Positions 63,889 through 64,000 of a stretch of DNA of 64,000 nucleotides are shown here, one piece after another; the first letter of the stretch is position 1; every line of letters begins with the position of its first letter. The notes under the pieces were generated by a model, which worked only from the letters and a program-made list of their open reading frames with translations, made no database searches and was not told where the DNA came from. The stretch is taken from the NCBI RefSeq assembly GCF_014201875.1, contig NZ_JACHFL010000007.1, positions 124,001 through 188,000 on the forward strand, read 5' to 3'. The stretch comes from Deinococcus humi (GTDB lineage: Bacteria; Deinococcota; Deinococci; Deinococcales; Deinococcaceae). The position numbers and the translations under genes were made by a program.

Positions 63889-64000
63889 GATGTCGAATAA
63901 AATACCGTCAAATGTACGGGTGGTCAAGGTTATGCAGGCCGTTGGGCGATAGTTTCAGAACAACGGCGCGTTTTCGTTGTTGTGAAAGCCAGGGGCAACC

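Noticed and set aside
1..64000. CRISPR array, tRNA or rRNA gene
   Set aside because: No regularly spaced repeats, no cloverleaf-like segment with a CCA-type end and no rRNA-like stretch were seen by eye; a covariance search would be decisive.

Overview
The window looks like a megaplasmid or secondary-chromosome segment of a Deinococcus species. The reasons are the high GC content, the Deinococcus-like gene families (secreted proteins, BTAD regulators, zinc-ribbon kinases), a nrdI-nrdE-nrdF operon of the kind I recall on a D. radiodurans megaplasmid, -10 hexamers (TAnnnT) placed directly before start codons as in Deinococcus leaderless transcripts, and many decayed IS copies. All of this was read by eye; no database search was possible.

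Region 1 (0.6-11.6 kb): a lipoprotein glucose/sorbosone dehydrogenase; an ApbE-DUF2271-PepSY operon (extracytosolic flavin electron transfer); a secreted protein of unknown function; a cytosolic P19/Tp34-like metal-binding protein; an APH-type phosphotransferase; a zinc-ribbon/kinase/HhH protein; a GNAT acetyltransferase. Region 2 (12.4-16.4 kb): a tight three-gene operon of an unknown protein, a lipoprotein subtilase and a TPR-GGDEF-EAL protein whose EAL site carries a Glu-to-Lys change. Region 3 (16.6-31.7 kb): a cell-surface block with secreted proteins, an Ig-like/delta-60-repeat lipoprotein, a second large lipoprotein, an NmrA-type protein, a 1375-residue BTAD/STAND regulator, a tandem cupredoxin, three small proteins, and a multicopper oxidase gene broken by an in-frame TAG.

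Region 4 (32-57 kb) is a graveyard of one IS6-like insertion sequence: about ten decayed copies, none intact, sharing terminal inverted repeats of the form GGTTnTGGCAAGTT and a hairpin near the transposase 3' end. Working genes lie between them: a DHFR-like reductase, two flavin amine oxidases, an SDR, a HAD phosphatase, a TetR regulator, a zinc-homeostasis operon (fur/zur-like pseudogene, CobW GTPase, L28 paralogue, ZnuA-like binding protein) behind a Fur/Zur-box-like palindrome, an ABC exporter, and the class Ib ribonucleotide reductase operon (thioesterase, 63-aa ORF, nrdI, nrdE, nrdF, thioredoxin-like protein). Region 5 (57-64 kb): an M36-like lipoprotein metallopeptidase, a zinc-ribbon pseudogene, a coupled small-protein/membrane-protein pair, a GAF-GAF histidine kinase and a decayed gene with a possible HTH end.

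The common themes are metal handling and redox at the cell surface (flavin, copper, iron, zinc, class Ib RNR), secreted proteins with little known function, and heavy erosion by IS elements and point mutations.
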